Origin: Candidatus Brocadia sp.
GTDB taxonomy: Bacteria; Planctomycetota; Brocadiia; Brocadiales; Brocadiaceae
DNA: 64,000 nucleotides
NCBI GenBank assembly: GCA_011525665.1
Contig: WYAU01000020.1
Coordinates: 45,834 to 109,833 of the forward strand
Direction of reading: 5' to 3'
In this document: positions 18,820-28,112 of the stretch, piece after piece
Position numbering within the stretch: the first letter of the stretch is position 1
Layout: every line of letters begins with the position of its first letter
Made by a program: the position numbers and the translations under genes
The notes under the pieces: generated by a model
What the model was told of the DNA's origin: nothing
The model's input: only the letters and a program-made list of their open reading frames with translations
Database searches by the model: none

Positions 18820-19021
18820 GTTCTTTTCCTCCATTTGCGTTGATGTTGGTTATTTCACTTTTTTTTTGTATCCACTGGTCAATTTTGGACTGCTCAAAAC
18901 GCCACATGTTCATGATCTTAAAAGAGGGAATTGCCCCTTCTTTTACCAATTTGTACACAGTGCGAGGGCTTATTTTAAGATACTTTGCGACTTGTTTTAT
19001 TGTCATGATTTGATTTTGCAT
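18797..19021 (-). CDS. Small helix-turn-helix (excisionase/MerR-like) DNA-binding protein
   Basis: A 74-residue protein with the classic DNA-binding-domain signature MTIKQVAKYLKISPRTVYKLV followed by PSFKIMNMWRFEQSKIDQW (excisionase-family wHTH, HTH_17). It is the first gene after the sigma-28 promoter, and its 3' end overlaps the cheY translation start. Leading the chemotaxis operon, it could regulate that operon. Such small HTH proteins are also left by mobile elements, but no integrase lies nearby. Start may be the ATG at 19021 or the ATG at 19006. Confidence 0.8.
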   Translation of the reverse strand: MQNQIMTIKQVAKYLKISPRTVYKLVKEGAIPSFKIMNMWRFEQSKIDQWIQKKSEITNINANGGKEHAKGANN

Positions 19022-19074
19022 GGCCGTTTACCTTTTTGCATAGATTGTCGTTTCATTGCATTTGATACCTGCGA

Positions 19075-19101
19075 TTATCGGAATAATAAAAAAAAATTTT
19101 A
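19075..19101 (-). promoter_or_regulatory. Candidate sigma-28 (FliA) promoter of the chemotaxis operon
   Basis: On the minus strand TAAA (19101-19098) is followed by exactly 15 bases and TCCGATAA (19082-19075). The sigma-28 consensus is TAAA-N15-GCCGATAA, so 11 of 12 positions match. The site is ~54 bases upstream of the HTH gene start and faces the chemotaxis genes. Control by the flagellar sigma factor is what would be expected for a motility operon. Confidence 0.65.
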
Positions 19102-19381
19102 GGAACAATTTCACTGTTTTTAAGGGCAAATTGAATGCAGAAATATGATGGGATGTGCAGCTTTAAGACATCAGGATTGACGTGGTTGTGGATGTATTTC
19201 CCTTTAAGAACCTATTCACAGACCATTTTCAGGGAAACCGGTGATTACGAAAGAGAAGCTCAGGATGATGTGTCTATTTTTTATTGTTGCCACTGACTAT
19301 GAGTGTTAGACCGGATGTCATTGAAACACGCGCATCCGGAAGGCAATTTAGCGAAGGGAAGGGGGTTTGTATAAGTTTTAT

Positions 19382-20281
19382 TTAAACAAGGTTTATTAAT
19401 TTCTGAATATACCGTTGTAAACCATCAATCCCGGCATAATGGACGCCGAAGGTCTTTGACGAGGCATTATCAATGGTGTTGACAGGTTGTTTGGGTGTGC
19501 CGCTGATGGAGGACTGAGAAGCACAGAGTTTCCTGGCTATTTGTGCGACGGTCATATTGTCGACATAAAAATCCACCAGGTTGTAAATTTTCCCGGAAGT
19601 TTCTTTGTTGCCAATTGCCAGGTCTATAGCGTGAACTACGTCTTCCACGTTTACTATCTTTCCGCCTCCGGAAACTTCTACATTACTTCCGTGCTTGATA
19701 TCTTTAACTATATTATACCAGGCAGAATGGGCAAGATGTGGATTAATACCATAAATGCCTACTGGCCGAAAGATGGTTGTATCGAAGGCCTTTGTCATGA
19801 AATATGCATGGCAAAATGCCTCCACCGATGCCTTATAGGCGCCATAATTCGAGTCGGGTATGAGGGGATGTAATTCATCCAGCGTGATGCGGGAAAAGAT
19901 ATGACCGTATACTGCGCAAGAACTGATGAAAATAAATTGCCTGATACCGGCCTGTCTGGAGGCGTCTAGCAATTCTATACTACCCAGGAGATTTGCCTCC
20001 ACAAATCTCTTGATGTCTTTGTTGGCTGCCTCACGAAAGGAAGCACCATCCCGTTCATAGGCCATATGAATGACCACATCGGCATCCTGTACAAACTTCC
20101 TCAGGGTCTCTTTGTGCGTCATGTCACCTTGCAGAAAGGTAATCTTTTTCTGGTAGTCTGCGAGATGCAAGGTATTGCTGGTGTTTCGTATAAGGGCGTG
20201 GATGTGAATGTCTTTCTCGAAGAGTTTTTTTGCTACATAATGTCCTAAAAACCCTGTCAGGCCCGTTATGGCAATTTTCAT
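19382..20281 (-). CDS. NAD-dependent epimerase/dehydratase (extended SDR)
   Basis: A 299-residue extended short-chain dehydrogenase. It begins with the NAD-binding GLTGFLGHYVAKKL glycine motif, then DVVIHMAYE, SSCAVYG and the catalytic YGAYKASVEAF (Tyr-x3-Lys), followed by FRPVGIYG. The family interconverts nucleotide sugars or reduces related substrates; the substrate cannot be named from sequence. The 360-base gap upstream toward the chemotaxis genes has no gene other than the sigma-28 site facing away. It is a single-gene unit next to tRNA-Ala. Confidence 0.85.
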   Translation of the reverse strand: MKIAITGLTGFLGHYVAKKLFEKDIHIHALIRNTSNTLHLADYQKKITFLQGDMTHKETLRKFVQDADVVIHMAYERDGASFREAANKDIKRFVEANLLGSIELLDASRQAGIRQFIFISSCAVYGHIFSRITLDELHPLIPDSNYGAYKASVEAFCHAYFMTKAFDTTIFRPVGIYGINPHLAHSAWYNIVKDIKHGSNVEVSGGGKIVNVEDVVHAIDLAIGNKETSGKIYNLVDFYVDNMTVAQIARKLCASQSSISGTPKQPVNTIDNASSKTFGVHYAGIDGLQRYIQKLINLV

Positions 20282-20441
20282 GAAGTATTTCTCCCGAAAA
20301 TAAAAACGCTACAGGGCAAAAAGGCATAAGGAATAAGGGGTGAGTGCGTGCAATGATAGCTTACTGCCTGCTGCTTTGTCGGTTCTCTGCACTCTTTTTT
20401 CCGTTTGCGTCTTTGTGTCTTCGTGGCTGTATATGTGCATA

Positions 20442-20492
20442 AAAGGTTATCTTGACTTTTGCACAAAGCCCCGAATGCAGGAGATAACCTTT
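20442..20492. repeat. 11-bp inverted repeat next to tRNA-Ala
   Basis: AAAGGTTATCT (20442-20452) and AGATAACCTTT (20482-20492) are perfect inverted repeats with a 29-nt loop. They lie just downstream of the 3' end of the minus-strand tRNA-Ala, so a processing or terminator hairpin is possible, though no T-run follows. Confidence 0.45.
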
Positions 20493-20506
20493 ATCTGGAC
20501 AAGTGG

Positions 20507-20580
<74 letters not shown>

Positions 20581-20840
20581 CCATAATTTTGAAATTTAAA
20601 GAATCCGACTTGTTGCAGCAAAAGAGATTATGAGAGGATTTCAGGTTTGCACTTCTGGATGTAACCGACAATCACAACTATCAATCAGAAATCAGTCTCT
20701 TTTCTGCTGCGCCCTTTGCGTCACAGTTGCGGTAAATTAACGTCATATTATATATATAAAATTCCAGATTGCAAAACAAATCTTTGGCTCACTTTTCGGA
20801 TTGACATATCCAATGACCTCTGCTAATCTAATTCACTCAT

Positions 20841-21602
20841 ATGATATACTTTTCATTAACAATAGGGCTTATCCTGATCATTTTCCTGAGTTTTGCACTA
20901 TGTGGGCTGTGGACAAAGTATGCCAATCCCCGGATGGTAAGGGGATTCCTCTTCCCCGGTGCAATCGTGCACGAACTCAGCCATGCGTTGCTGTGCCTTG
21001 TCACGGGAACAACCATTAAAGAACTGAATTTATTTAAATCCGATAACACCGGGATAAAATACGACAAACCAAAGATTCCCTTTCTTTTTGATTTCATGAT
21101 TGCTTCAGCGCCTATTTTTGGTTGTGCGTTTTTCATCTTTTTTATATCACAGTTACTCTCCAATCCCATTCATCTCAGCGATACATTTCCTCAGGAATTC
21201 CATTTCACATTCAAAGGGCTTTTCGATTTGATCCGGCATCTCCTTGATACCGTGTGGGCCACTTTTCATGCCTTTAAGAACCAGTTCCATATTAAAAATA
21301 TACGTCACATCATCTTCGTGATTGCCATCATTATTTTTACGATTTCCATGGCGCCTCACAAGCAGGATATCAAACATCTCGTCCTTGGATTTAGTATTCT
21401 TGCGTTGATTTTCTTCTTTCTTACGAAAGCGGGAATAGATTTATTGGAATACAGAGGGTGGAATTTCTTTATAAAAGAGTTATGGGAAATTACTGCTCTC
21501 TCGATATCTGTACTTGCAACGCTGCTTTTTATTACGTTAATCACTATGGGTTGCATCAAGGGATACAGATTGACGTTTGGGCAGAAAGGTTCTGGTAAAT
21601 AA
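20841..21602 (+). CDS. Integral membrane M50-like metalloprotease (putative)
   Basis: A 253-residue membrane protein with about six hydrophobic segments. The second carries HELSH in PGAIVHELSHALLCLVTG, the HExxH zinc motif of site-2-type (M50) proteases in its usual intramembrane context. A clear NPDG-type third ligand motif is not recognised, so proteolytic activity is an inference. No Shine-Dalgarno is evident. It stands alone between tRNA-Ala and a convergent TPR gene. It may be a regulatory or structural M50B-like protein. Confidence 0.6.
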   Translation: MIYFSLTIGLILIIFLSFALCGLWTKYANPRMVRGFLFPGAIVHELSHALLCLVTGTTIKELNLFKSDNTGIKYDKPKIPFLFDFMIASAPIFGCAFFIFFISQLLSNPIHLSDTFPQEFHFTFKGLFDLIRHLLDTVWATFHAFKNQFHIKNIRHIIFVIAIIIFTISMAPHKQDIKHLVLGFSILALIFFFLTKAGIDLLEYRGWNFFIKELWEITALSISVLATLLFITLITMGCIKGYRLTFGQKGSGK

Positions 21603-21716
21603 CCCAGAAATAATTTGTTTTACTTGTTCGCATACCGCATATTCTTAAATATGCTAATTAAATTTAGAAAACAATTCAGAGGGATCGGCCTTACCGCAGA
21701 AGATATTCAAAGGCAT

Positions 21717-23510
21717 CTATCTGTTTTTTTCAATCCCTTTTTCTTCGCAGATTAAATTATATATTTCCCGTGCATTGTGGTGGTTTGGATCCAGCGATAA
21801 GACTTTTTCGGCCGCTTCGAGCGCTTTTTCAAGTTGTTTGTCGTTAAAATAGGCGGCACTCAGGTTGTAGAATGCGTCTTTATAACGTTCATTATATTTA
21901 ATTGCTTCCCGGCATTCGTGTATTGCCTTTTCATAAAGTCCTTTTCTTATATAGGTGGCTCCAAGATTGTTGTGGGCGTCAGAATAATCCGGCTTGTGCG
22001 AAATGGCGCTTTGAAATTCCGTGATGGCCAAATCCAAGAGATCAGATTTGGCATACAGGACTCCGAGATTATTATGGGCATAGGGATATCGTGGGTTTAG
22101 CTTCAACGCCTTTTGATATTCAGCCATGGCCTCATCATGCATACCCTTTTTCCGGTAGGCGACTCCGAGGTTATTATGGGCATCTATATAGCCACCATAC
22201 AATGCCAACGCATGTTTGAACTCGGATATGGCCTCGTCGAACCTCCCGCTGTCCCGATAAATGTTACCCAGATTATTGTGAGCCTTAAAACTATCAGGGG
22301 ATCTTTTTGCTGTGTCCGACCATAAAATTATTTGGTCCATCCAGACAGAGCTTCTTCTGATTGTTGTGACCGAGAAAAGCATTAATACGACGATCACCAC
22401 GACAGTGGTTACAGCGTTACCCGGGAAAAAAATCTTTTTTCCACTGGCAAGCATACAAAGACCCATGACGGGGAGGTAGAGATACCTTTCGGCCATAATG
22501 TTCTCAATGGGCACGATGTTTAAGACCGGGAGCAGGGTGATAAAAAACCATACAATGCAGAAAAATGCTATCTGTGAATAAAAAAACATCCTAGAGGCAA
22601 TTACGGCAAGGGCGGAGAGGAGCAAGGACGACAGGATGAAGGACGTATCCAGAAGAGAATAAGAATTGGATACGACATAATCTGCACAAAGGCTAAAAGG
22701 GAAAAAGAAGAGTTTTAAGTACGATGCAAGTACCTTCGTCATTGTCAGAAAGGTAACAAAAACACTATCGCCCGGGTATGAAACATGCGATTCGACCGGG
22801 TTATGCATGATTACAAATCTTATCAGGAGGTAAAAAGAGGCCACAACAATATAACCTGTGTAACGGGAAAATCTTAGGCCGATGTTGGTTTTTTTTGTAA
22901 AGAAAAAATCGTGAAAAAAGAGAAAGAAAGGCAGTGTAAGTGCCATTTCCTTAGAGAAAACACCAGATAGATAGCATGCCAGAGAGGCAACATAGGGGGG
23001 GGAGAACAGGCGCTCTCCCTTCGCTGCTTTAAGGTACAGCAAGAACGCCGATAAAAAAAAAGTCGCGCCGATAAGGTCTTCACGATAGCTTACCGCATTG
23101 ACCGTTTCTGAAAGAACAGGATGGCAGAGAAAGAGAAGAACCGCTACCAGGGAGGCCGCCCGGCTGTGAAAAAAATGCACGCACAAGAAAAAAAGCAAAA
23201 CAATATTGATGGCATGGAAGAGTATGCTGGTGAGATGGAACCCGAAGGGGTTTAGCCGCCACAGGGCATAATCGATAAAATATGTTATGGTGACTACCGG
23301 ACGATAACTCAATTCCCCGGAAAATTTGAAATATTCCCGGCTAAAAAGTAATGGTAAATTATTCCACGTTTTTATGAAATGATTATTTACAATAGTGAAT
23401 TCATCGTCGTAAACAAATTGATTTGATAGAGAATTTAAGTAGACGAGTTGAGACAAAGCCACGAGAATGAAAATGAGAAGTGGGAGGTTTATGGTTTTCA
23501 GTATTTTCAT
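21717..23510 (-). CDS. TMTC-like membrane protein with C-terminal TPR repeats
   Basis: A 597-residue protein. Residues 1-380 form about ten membrane helices in a GT-C-glycosyltransferase-like layout, including an early FVYDDEFTIVNNHFIK acidic motif with Asp-Asp and the ENIMAERYLYLP segment typical of DUF1736/TMTC proteins. Residues ~405-590 hold five tetratricopeptide repeats (AHNNLG, SDAHNNLGATYIRKG and similar). TMTC proteins in eukaryotes transfer mannose; in bacteria an O-glycosylation or polymer-export role is possible but unproven. It is followed by larC on the same strand with a 66-base gap. Confidence 0.82.
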   Translation of the reverse strand: MKILKTINLPLLIFILVALSQLVYLNSLSNQFVYDDEFTIVNNHFIKTWNNLPLLFSREYFKFSGELSYRPVVTITYFIDYALWRLNPFGFHLTSILFHAINIVLLFFLCVHFFHSRAASLVAVLLFLCHPVLSETVNAVSYREDLIGATFFLSAFLLYLKAAKGERLFSPPYVASLACYLSGVFSKEMALTLPFFLFFHDFFFTKKTNIGLRFSRYTGYIVVASFYLLIRFVIMHNPVESHVSYPGDSVFVTFLTMTKVLASYLKLFFFPFSLCADYVVSNSYSLLDTSFILSSLLLSALAVIASRMFFYSQIAFFCIVWFFITLLPVLNIVPIENIMAERYLYLPVMGLCMLASGKKIFFPGNAVTTVVVIVVLMLFSVTTIRRSSVWMDQIILWSDTAKRSPDSFKAHNNLGNIYRDSGRFDEAISEFKHALALYGGYIDAHNNLGVAYRKKGMHDEAMAEYQKALKLNPRYPYAHNNLGVLYAKSDLLDLAITEFQSAISHKPDYSDAHNNLGATYIRKGLYEKAIHECREAIKYNERYKDAFYNLSAAYFNDKQLEKALEAAEKVLSLDPNHHNAREIYNLICEEKGIEKNR

Positions 23511-23576
23511 AAGTGTGGCTGTATAGTTACGGAAAAAATACGCCCGATGGTACGGCGGGGGGATTGTTTGAGGGAC

Positions 23577-24785
23577 TCATAGTTTGCCGAATTCTTTTGA
23601 AATGATATTATATACGTGTTTGAGAGGAATGCCTTTTTCCTCGGCAATCTTCCTGCAATCCTCGTATTCAGGGGACATGCTTTTAATATCACCGTCAAAT
23701 GTCCCGATCTTGATTTTTATTTTCCCCAACGGACTATCCAATTCTTTAAATTCCCGTGCAAGCACTTTACGGATTACTCTATACTTTCTTATGCCAAAGG
23801 TGCATGTTTGATTGAACAAAACAGATTCAACGCCGGGTAGATTCCTCTCAGTCACAATAGCGCTGATAATTGTTCCGGGCCGCCCTTTTTTCATCTGAAT
23901 TGACGTAAAATAGACATCTGCGGCGCCGGCGTGAAATAATTTCTCCATGACGTAGCCCAGGATCTCACCCGACATATTGTCTATGTTTGTTTCGACAACC
24001 CACATTTCATCCGATGAAACGCCAGGGCTTGTTTCTCCGATAAGTATGCGCAACATATTGGGGATGTCAGGATCATCGGTACTGCCGGCGCCGTAACCAA
24101 CCTGAAGGATTCTCATTTCCGGATTTGTGCGCAGACCCTCCCCCAGCGTGGTTATTATGGCAGCGCCCGTGGGGGTGGTCAATTCCTTTTCTCTCGTGGC
24201 AGGTTTTATCAACTGATCTCTCAGAAGTTCCGCCGTTGCAGGGGCTGGAACCGGGAATGTGCCGTGCTCACAAGCAGTGTACCCGCATCCCGTGGGAACA
24301 GGGGAAAAATATATCTTTTCAATTCCCGTGTGTTTTATAGCGATCACCGAGCCGACGATATCAATGAGAGAGTCAGTTGCGCCAACTTCGTGAAAATGGA
24401 CTTTCTCTACGGAGGTATCATGAACTTTTGCCTCTGCCATTGCAAGTCTTTGGAAAATTTTGATACTGTCACCCTTGATTTCGCTGCAGAGGGAACTCTT
24501 TTCTATGATAGCCTGTACGTCGGAAAGTTTTAAATGCGAATGATGACGGTGGTGGCCATGGTCAGGTCCGTGGGTATGATTGCCCTCCGGAAAGATCGTG
24601 ACATGAACCTTTGTGCCACGTATCCCGGCGCGTTTTACCTTTTCCGAGGAAATTTCATATCCAGGGAGGTGGAGGAGTGCAAGCTGATCCCTGAGCAGGT
24701 TAATATCGAGCCCTGCATCCACAAAGGCGCCAAGGGTCATGTCTCCGCTAATGCCGGAAAAACAATCAAAATATGCTATCTTCAC
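23577..24785 (-). CDS. larC: Nickel-pincer cofactor biosynthesis protein LarC
   Basis: A 402-residue LarC-family protein (formerly DUF111), the CTP-dependent nickel insertase that completes the nickel-pincer nucleotide cofactor of LarA-type racemases/epimerases. Family motifs are the N-terminal YFDCFSGISGDMTLGA, a His-rich loop (HTHGPDHGHHRHHSH), KVHFHEVGATDSLIDIVG, VPTGCGYTACEHGTFPVPAPAT, and ETNIDNMSGEILGYVME. Length is normal. Neither larB/larE nor larA is in the window, so the pathway partners must be elsewhere. Confidence 0.93.
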   Translation of the reverse strand: MKIAYFDCFSGISGDMTLGAFVDAGLDINLLRDQLALLHLPGYEISSEKVKRAGIRGTKVHVTIFPEGNHTHGPDHGHHRHHSHLKLSDVQAIIEKSSLCSEIKGDSIKIFQRLAMAEAKVHDTSVEKVHFHEVGATDSLIDIVGSVIAIKHTGIEKIYFSPVPTGCGYTACEHGTFPVPAPATAELLRDQLIKPATREKELTTPTGAAIITTLGEGLRTNPEMRILQVGYGAGSTDDPDIPNMLRILIGETSPGVSSDEMWVVETNIDNMSGEILGYVMEKLFHAGAADVYFTSIQMKKGRPGTIISAIVTERNLPGVESVLFNQTCTFGIRKYRVIRKVLAREFKELDSPLGKIKIKIGTFDGDIKSMSPEYEDCRKIAEEKGIPLKHVYNIISKEFGKL

Positions 24786-24897
24786 TCAACTATATCTTTC
24801 TGTCGGTTAGAGATGAACGTTTGTAATTGCAAGGGAAAAGATTCATAATGCTAACACACGCCTTATCATGAGTCAATGAAAAATGATTCCATTTTTA

Positions 24898-24925
24898 TTG
24901 ACTTCTCCACATTCGTTTATATAAT
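24898..24925 (+). promoter_or_regulatory. Sigma-70-type promoter for nadD
   Basis: TTGACT (24898-24903) and TATAAT (24920-24925) are separated by 16 bases and lie about 70 bases before the nadD start. This is close to the housekeeping consensus, with one mismatch in the -35 hexamer. Confidence 0.65.
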
Positions 24926-24993
24926 GCAAACTTTCAAAATTATTGCTTTGTGCGGGGTGTTTTTGAGTCCGACTCTGATAATTACGACACAGA

Positions 24994-25638
24994 ATGAATA
25001 TCGGTATACTCGGCGGGTCATTTAACCCAATTCATATAGGTCATCTCATTGCTGCCGAAGAGGTTTATCAGCAACGGGCGTTGGCAAAAGTGCTATTTGT
25101 ACCGACGGGGATATCTCCCCACAAGGAATCCGGTGATCTGATACCCTCTTTTCACCGGTATCAGATGGTGAAGGAGGCGATATCTGATAACGAACATTTT
25201 GAGGTTTCCGATCTGGAAATAAAGCGGTCGGGGAAATCCTATACCATAGATACGATTGGTATGTTAAAAGAGCAGTATGGTGAAAAACATCATTTGTTTT
25301 TAATTATCGGAACTGATATGATTAATGAAATAAGCACATGGAAGGACATCGACACGCTTTCCGCTCTGTGCCATTTTGTTGTTGTCAATCGTTTGCCGGT
25401 TTCACGCAATGGCTGTCCCCCTGAATCCCCCTCTTCGGGAGAGGGATTCAGGGGAACAGAGTCATTATCAGAGAAAAAAAAAGCGGAGATCGAACGACTG
25501 AAGGTCATCATTCCACCCATCGGTATATCGTCAACCGAAATCAGGGAGAGATTGAAGAGCGGGCGAAGCATACGATACATGGTTCCGCGCTGTGTGGAAA
25601 ATTATATCAGGGAGCATAATTTATACAAGAGGCAATAA
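24994..25638 (+). CDS. nadD: Nicotinate-nucleotide adenylyltransferase NadD, with a palindromic insert
   Basis: A 214-residue NadD that adenylates nicotinate mononucleotide in NAD synthesis. The N-terminal GGSFNPIHIGHL is the T/HxGH nucleotidyltransferase motif. VPTGISPHK, LIIGTDMINEISTWKD and the C-terminal GISSTEIRERL follow. Residues ~142-154 (PPESPSSGEGFRG) are encoded by a hairpin element that is foreign to the family and inserted in a variable loop without breaking the frame. The gene is directly followed, with no gap, by a small secreted protein gene. Confidence 0.93.
   Translation: MNIGILGGSFNPIHIGHLIAAEEVYQQRALAKVLFVPTGISPHKESGDLIPSFHRYQMVKEAISDNEHFEVSDLEIKRSGKSYTIDTIGMLKEQYGEKHHLFLIIGTDMINEISTWKDIDTLSALCHFVVVNRLPVSRNGCPPESPSSGEGFRGTESLSEKKKAEIERLKVIIPPIGISSTEIRERLKSGRSIRYMVPRCVENYIREHNLYKRQ
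25418..25454. repeat. Palindromic element inside the nadD coding frame
   Basis: Arms at 25418-25433 and 25439-25454 pair in 15 of 16 positions (CCCCTGAATCCC against GGGATTCAGGGG at the base) around loop TTCGG. The hairpin is fully in frame. Such a GC-rich stem with a TTCG-type loop resembles an intergenic repeat that has moved into a gene. Confidence 0.75.
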
Positions 25639-26154
25639 ATGAAGTCTATTCACTATGTAGCGGGAATACTTCTCCTTTTCACAATAAACAGGACCGGCCT
25701 TGCACACGGAAACATTGTGGATTATTTCTTAAAAAACCCGAAGGCCTGGGATGAAACGAAGAGAATTATCCATAAAACACCTGCAAAGGTTGTTGTTGCA
25801 GATGGCCTGGAGGGTTTGGGATTCGACCTCACGGAATTGACGGAGGGTGATGAGGTAGCGTTGGTTTTTCTGGAGACACAAAAGTCTGAAAAGTTTAAAC
25901 GGAAGGGGTTTTGCCGTGCGGAAGACAAACTCCTGCCGGGGAAAAACAGGGTCGTGTCCGTCATTACCCGAAATTCGGGAAGCCGCACCGAATTTCACTA
26001 TAAATTCATGCTTCAACGAAATATCAATAACGTGCCCATCACCGTTTATAATAACGGTAATGCCGTTCTGGAAAGCATATATAACGGTACATTGCCCGTA
26101 AGAGACATCTCCAATCTGTCGGGAATTGAACTCTGCGAGGTTGAAATTCGCTAG
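25639..26154 (+). CDS. Secreted protein of unknown function
   Basis: A 171-residue protein with a plausible signal peptide (MKSIHYVAGILLLFTINRTGLAHG, cleaved after about residue 22). The remainder is a soluble beta-rich domain with VVVADGLEGLGFDLT and PVRDISNLSGIELCEVEI. I recognise no family. It begins immediately after the nadD stop codon, so it is co-transcribed with nadD, and it is followed 41 bases later by the DCC-family gene. Confidence 0.65.
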   Translation: MKSIHYVAGILLLFTINRTGLAHGNIVDYFLKNPKAWDETKRIIHKTPAKVVVADGLEGLGFDLTELTEGDEVALVFLETQKSEKFKRKGFCRAEDKLLPGKNRVVSVITRNSGSRTEFHYKFMLQRNINNVPITVYNNGNAVLESIYNGTLPVRDISNLSGIELCEVEIR

Positions 26155-26195
26155 CCAATTTAATAATCATTGAAACACTCCACTTCCGGCAGATT

Positions 26196-26579
26196 ATGAA
26201 TAAGATGGGGACTGCGATACTTATTTATGACGCTAAGTGCAGTTTATGCCGTGGTTGTATGAAATGGATTGAATTGCACGCTGTCCGGGCAGATATTTTT
26301 GAGTTTATTCCCTGTCAATCCGATGAGCGTAGAAAACGATTCCCGAACGTGGCAGACGAGACATGTTTACAGACCCTTCACTTAGTACTTTCCGATAATC
26401 AAATTTTTGCAGGGGATGAGGCATTACCGGAAATAATTAATCGGTTGAGGGGCTTCAGGTGGTTGTATGCATTATTCAAATTACCTATAATCAGGGTGTT
26501 TTTATATGCTCTTTATCGATGGGTTGCCAACAACAGGTATATCATTTCGCAAACGATAAAACCTCTCATCGAGGAGTAA
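26196..26579 (+). CDS. DCC-family (DUF393) thiol-disulfide oxidoreductase-like protein
   Basis: A 127-residue DUF393 protein, named for its N-terminal Asp-Cys-Cys motif. Here YDAKCSLCRGC gives D-x2-C-x2-C close to the N-terminus after a beta strand, followed by FEFIPCQSDE and a hydrophobic C-terminal part. The fold is thioredoxin-like and the proteins are thought to handle disulfides, but the substrate is unknown. It is the third gene of the nadD strand group. Confidence 0.8.
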   Translation: MNKMGTAILIYDAKCSLCRGCMKWIELHAVRADIFEFIPCQSDERRKRFPNVADETCLQTLHLVLSDNQIFAGDEALPEIINRLRGFRWLYALFKLPIIRVFLYALYRWVANNRYIISQTIKPLIEE

Positions 26580-26669
26580 AAATACAAACCTGATGTGTCT
26601 TATATATCAGATATTAAGTAAAAACAAGCCTAAACAAATTTACTCTTTTACCTTAACAAGGGGAAAGAT

Positions 26670-27827
26670 ATGTCGAATAAGGGATTTTTAATATGCCTTT
26701 GCCTTGTTTTTATGAGTCTATTTCTGGCTGTTGCAGACATATCCGCAGCCACGTGGCGGATAGAGACTATAGACACTGCCGGGAATGTAGGTGAATATAC
26801 CTCCATAGCGGTAGATTCAAAGAATAATATACACATTAGTTATAATGACAATACCAATGATGACCTTAAGTATGCCACCAACACCACCGGCACGTGGACA
26901 ACGGAAACGGTGGACAGCATTGGAGATGTGGGCTGGTACACTTCCATAGTGACAGACGCAACCGGCACTGCACACACCGGATATTATGATTATTCAAATG
27001 ACAACCCTAAATATGCCACCGGTACATGGGCGACAGAAACAGTGGAGGAGTATGGTGCGATAGGTGCGTATACCACCCTGGCAATAGACTCAGAAGGAGC
27101 AGTGCATTTGGTCTATCTTGCTTCTGATATTGATTCTACTGATGTGAGACATGCCACCAATGCCACAGGCACGTGGACAATAGAAACGGTGGACGAAGAT
27201 GCGGCAAATTATCTTTCTATGACAATAGACGCAACTGATAAATTACATATCAGCTATCCTGGTCGTATGACCCTTGATATCAAGTATGCCACCAATTCCA
27301 CAGGTACATGGGTGACAGAGAAAATAGAAGGAAGTGGGGATGGTGGATACACCTCCATAGCAGTGGACTCAAAAAATAGGGTGCATATCAGTTATTCTGA
27401 TTTCTATAATAATGGTTTACCGAAATATGCCACTAACGCAACTGGCACGTGGACAATCGAAACGGTAGATGAAAAAGGCGCAGTAAGTGCGTATACCTCC
27501 ATAGCACTGGACGCTAGAGATAAAGTCCACATCAGCTATTATGATTATACAGATGGTACCCTCAAGTACGCCACCAATATCATGGGTACATGGACAACAG
27601 AAACTGTAGACAAGAATGGGATTGAAGGACGTGATAATTCTAGTACCTCTATAGTAGTAGATTCGAATAATAGGGTACATATCAGTTATTATGATTATAT
27701 CAATGGTGACCTTAAATACGCCACAGCCCTCTTGCCGGGCAGGATATTTGGTTCTGTGGTAGATAAACAGGGCAATCCCCTCCAGGATGTGCAAGTAAAA
27801 CTAAAAGGGAAACGAACTAAGATTTAA
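26670..27827 (+). CDS. Secreted seven-repeat beta-propeller protein, interrupted by a stop codon
   Basis: A 385-residue exported protein. A signal peptide (~1-27, ending ISAA) is followed by seven copies of a ~45-residue repeat of the form TIETVD...YTSIAVDS...HISYYDY...LKYAT...GTW, consistent with a seven-bladed beta-propeller. The C-terminal FGSVVDKQGNPLQDVQVKLKG starts a carboxypeptidase-regulatory-like (beta-sandwich) domain, and TAA at 27825-27827 cuts it off. The reading continues in the same frame for 56 codons. Function is unknown; propeller plus regulatory-like domain suggests a surface or adhesion role. Confidence 0.75.
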   Translation: MSNKGFLICLCLVFMSLFLAVADISAATWRIETIDTAGNVGEYTSIAVDSKNNIHISYNDNTNDDLKYATNTTGTWTTETVDSIGDVGWYTSIVTDATGTAHTGYYDYSNDNPKYATGTWATETVEEYGAIGAYTTLAIDSEGAVHLVYLASDIDSTDVRHATNATGTWTIETVDEDAANYLSMTIDATDKLHISYPGRMTLDIKYATNSTGTWVTEKIEGSGDGGYTSIAVDSKNRVHISYSDFYNNGLPKYATNATGTWTIETVDEKGAVSAYTSIALDARDKVHISYYDYTDGTLKYATNIMGTWTTETVDKNGIEGRDNSSTSIVVDSNNRVHISYYDYINGDLKYATALLPGRIFGSVVDKQGNPLQDVQVKLKGKRTKI

Positions 27828-27998
27828 AAAGAGACCACCTCTGATGTTTCTGGGCAGTTTGCATTTGAGGGATTTGAGAAGGACACCTATAAAATCACTG
27901 CAAAGAAAAAGGGGTATAAAAAATCAAGACAGAAAGTTGAACTTGAAGAAGGCGAGGAAAAAGAAATTGAACTCGTGATGCGAAAGAAAAAACAATAA
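27828..27998 (+). pseudogene. Rest of the carboxypeptidase-regulatory-like domain after an in-frame stop
   Basis: Directly after the TAA the same frame encodes SDVSGQFAFEGFEKDTYKIT, then AKKKGYKKS and a KE-rich tail, ending MRKKKQ and TAA. This is the expected second half of the CarboxypepD_reg-type domain begun in the upstream ORF. A single nonsense change, sequencing error or readthrough would explain the break. Confidence 0.7.
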
Positions 27999-28112
27999 CT
28001 GAGGTATTGGAATAAAAAAAGACGAATTCGGCCGGGGAAAACATTCTGACAAATTGTTAAATTTCCATCTTGCCAGGCATTATGTGATAGTGATTGATTG
28101 TGCTCCTTTTAC

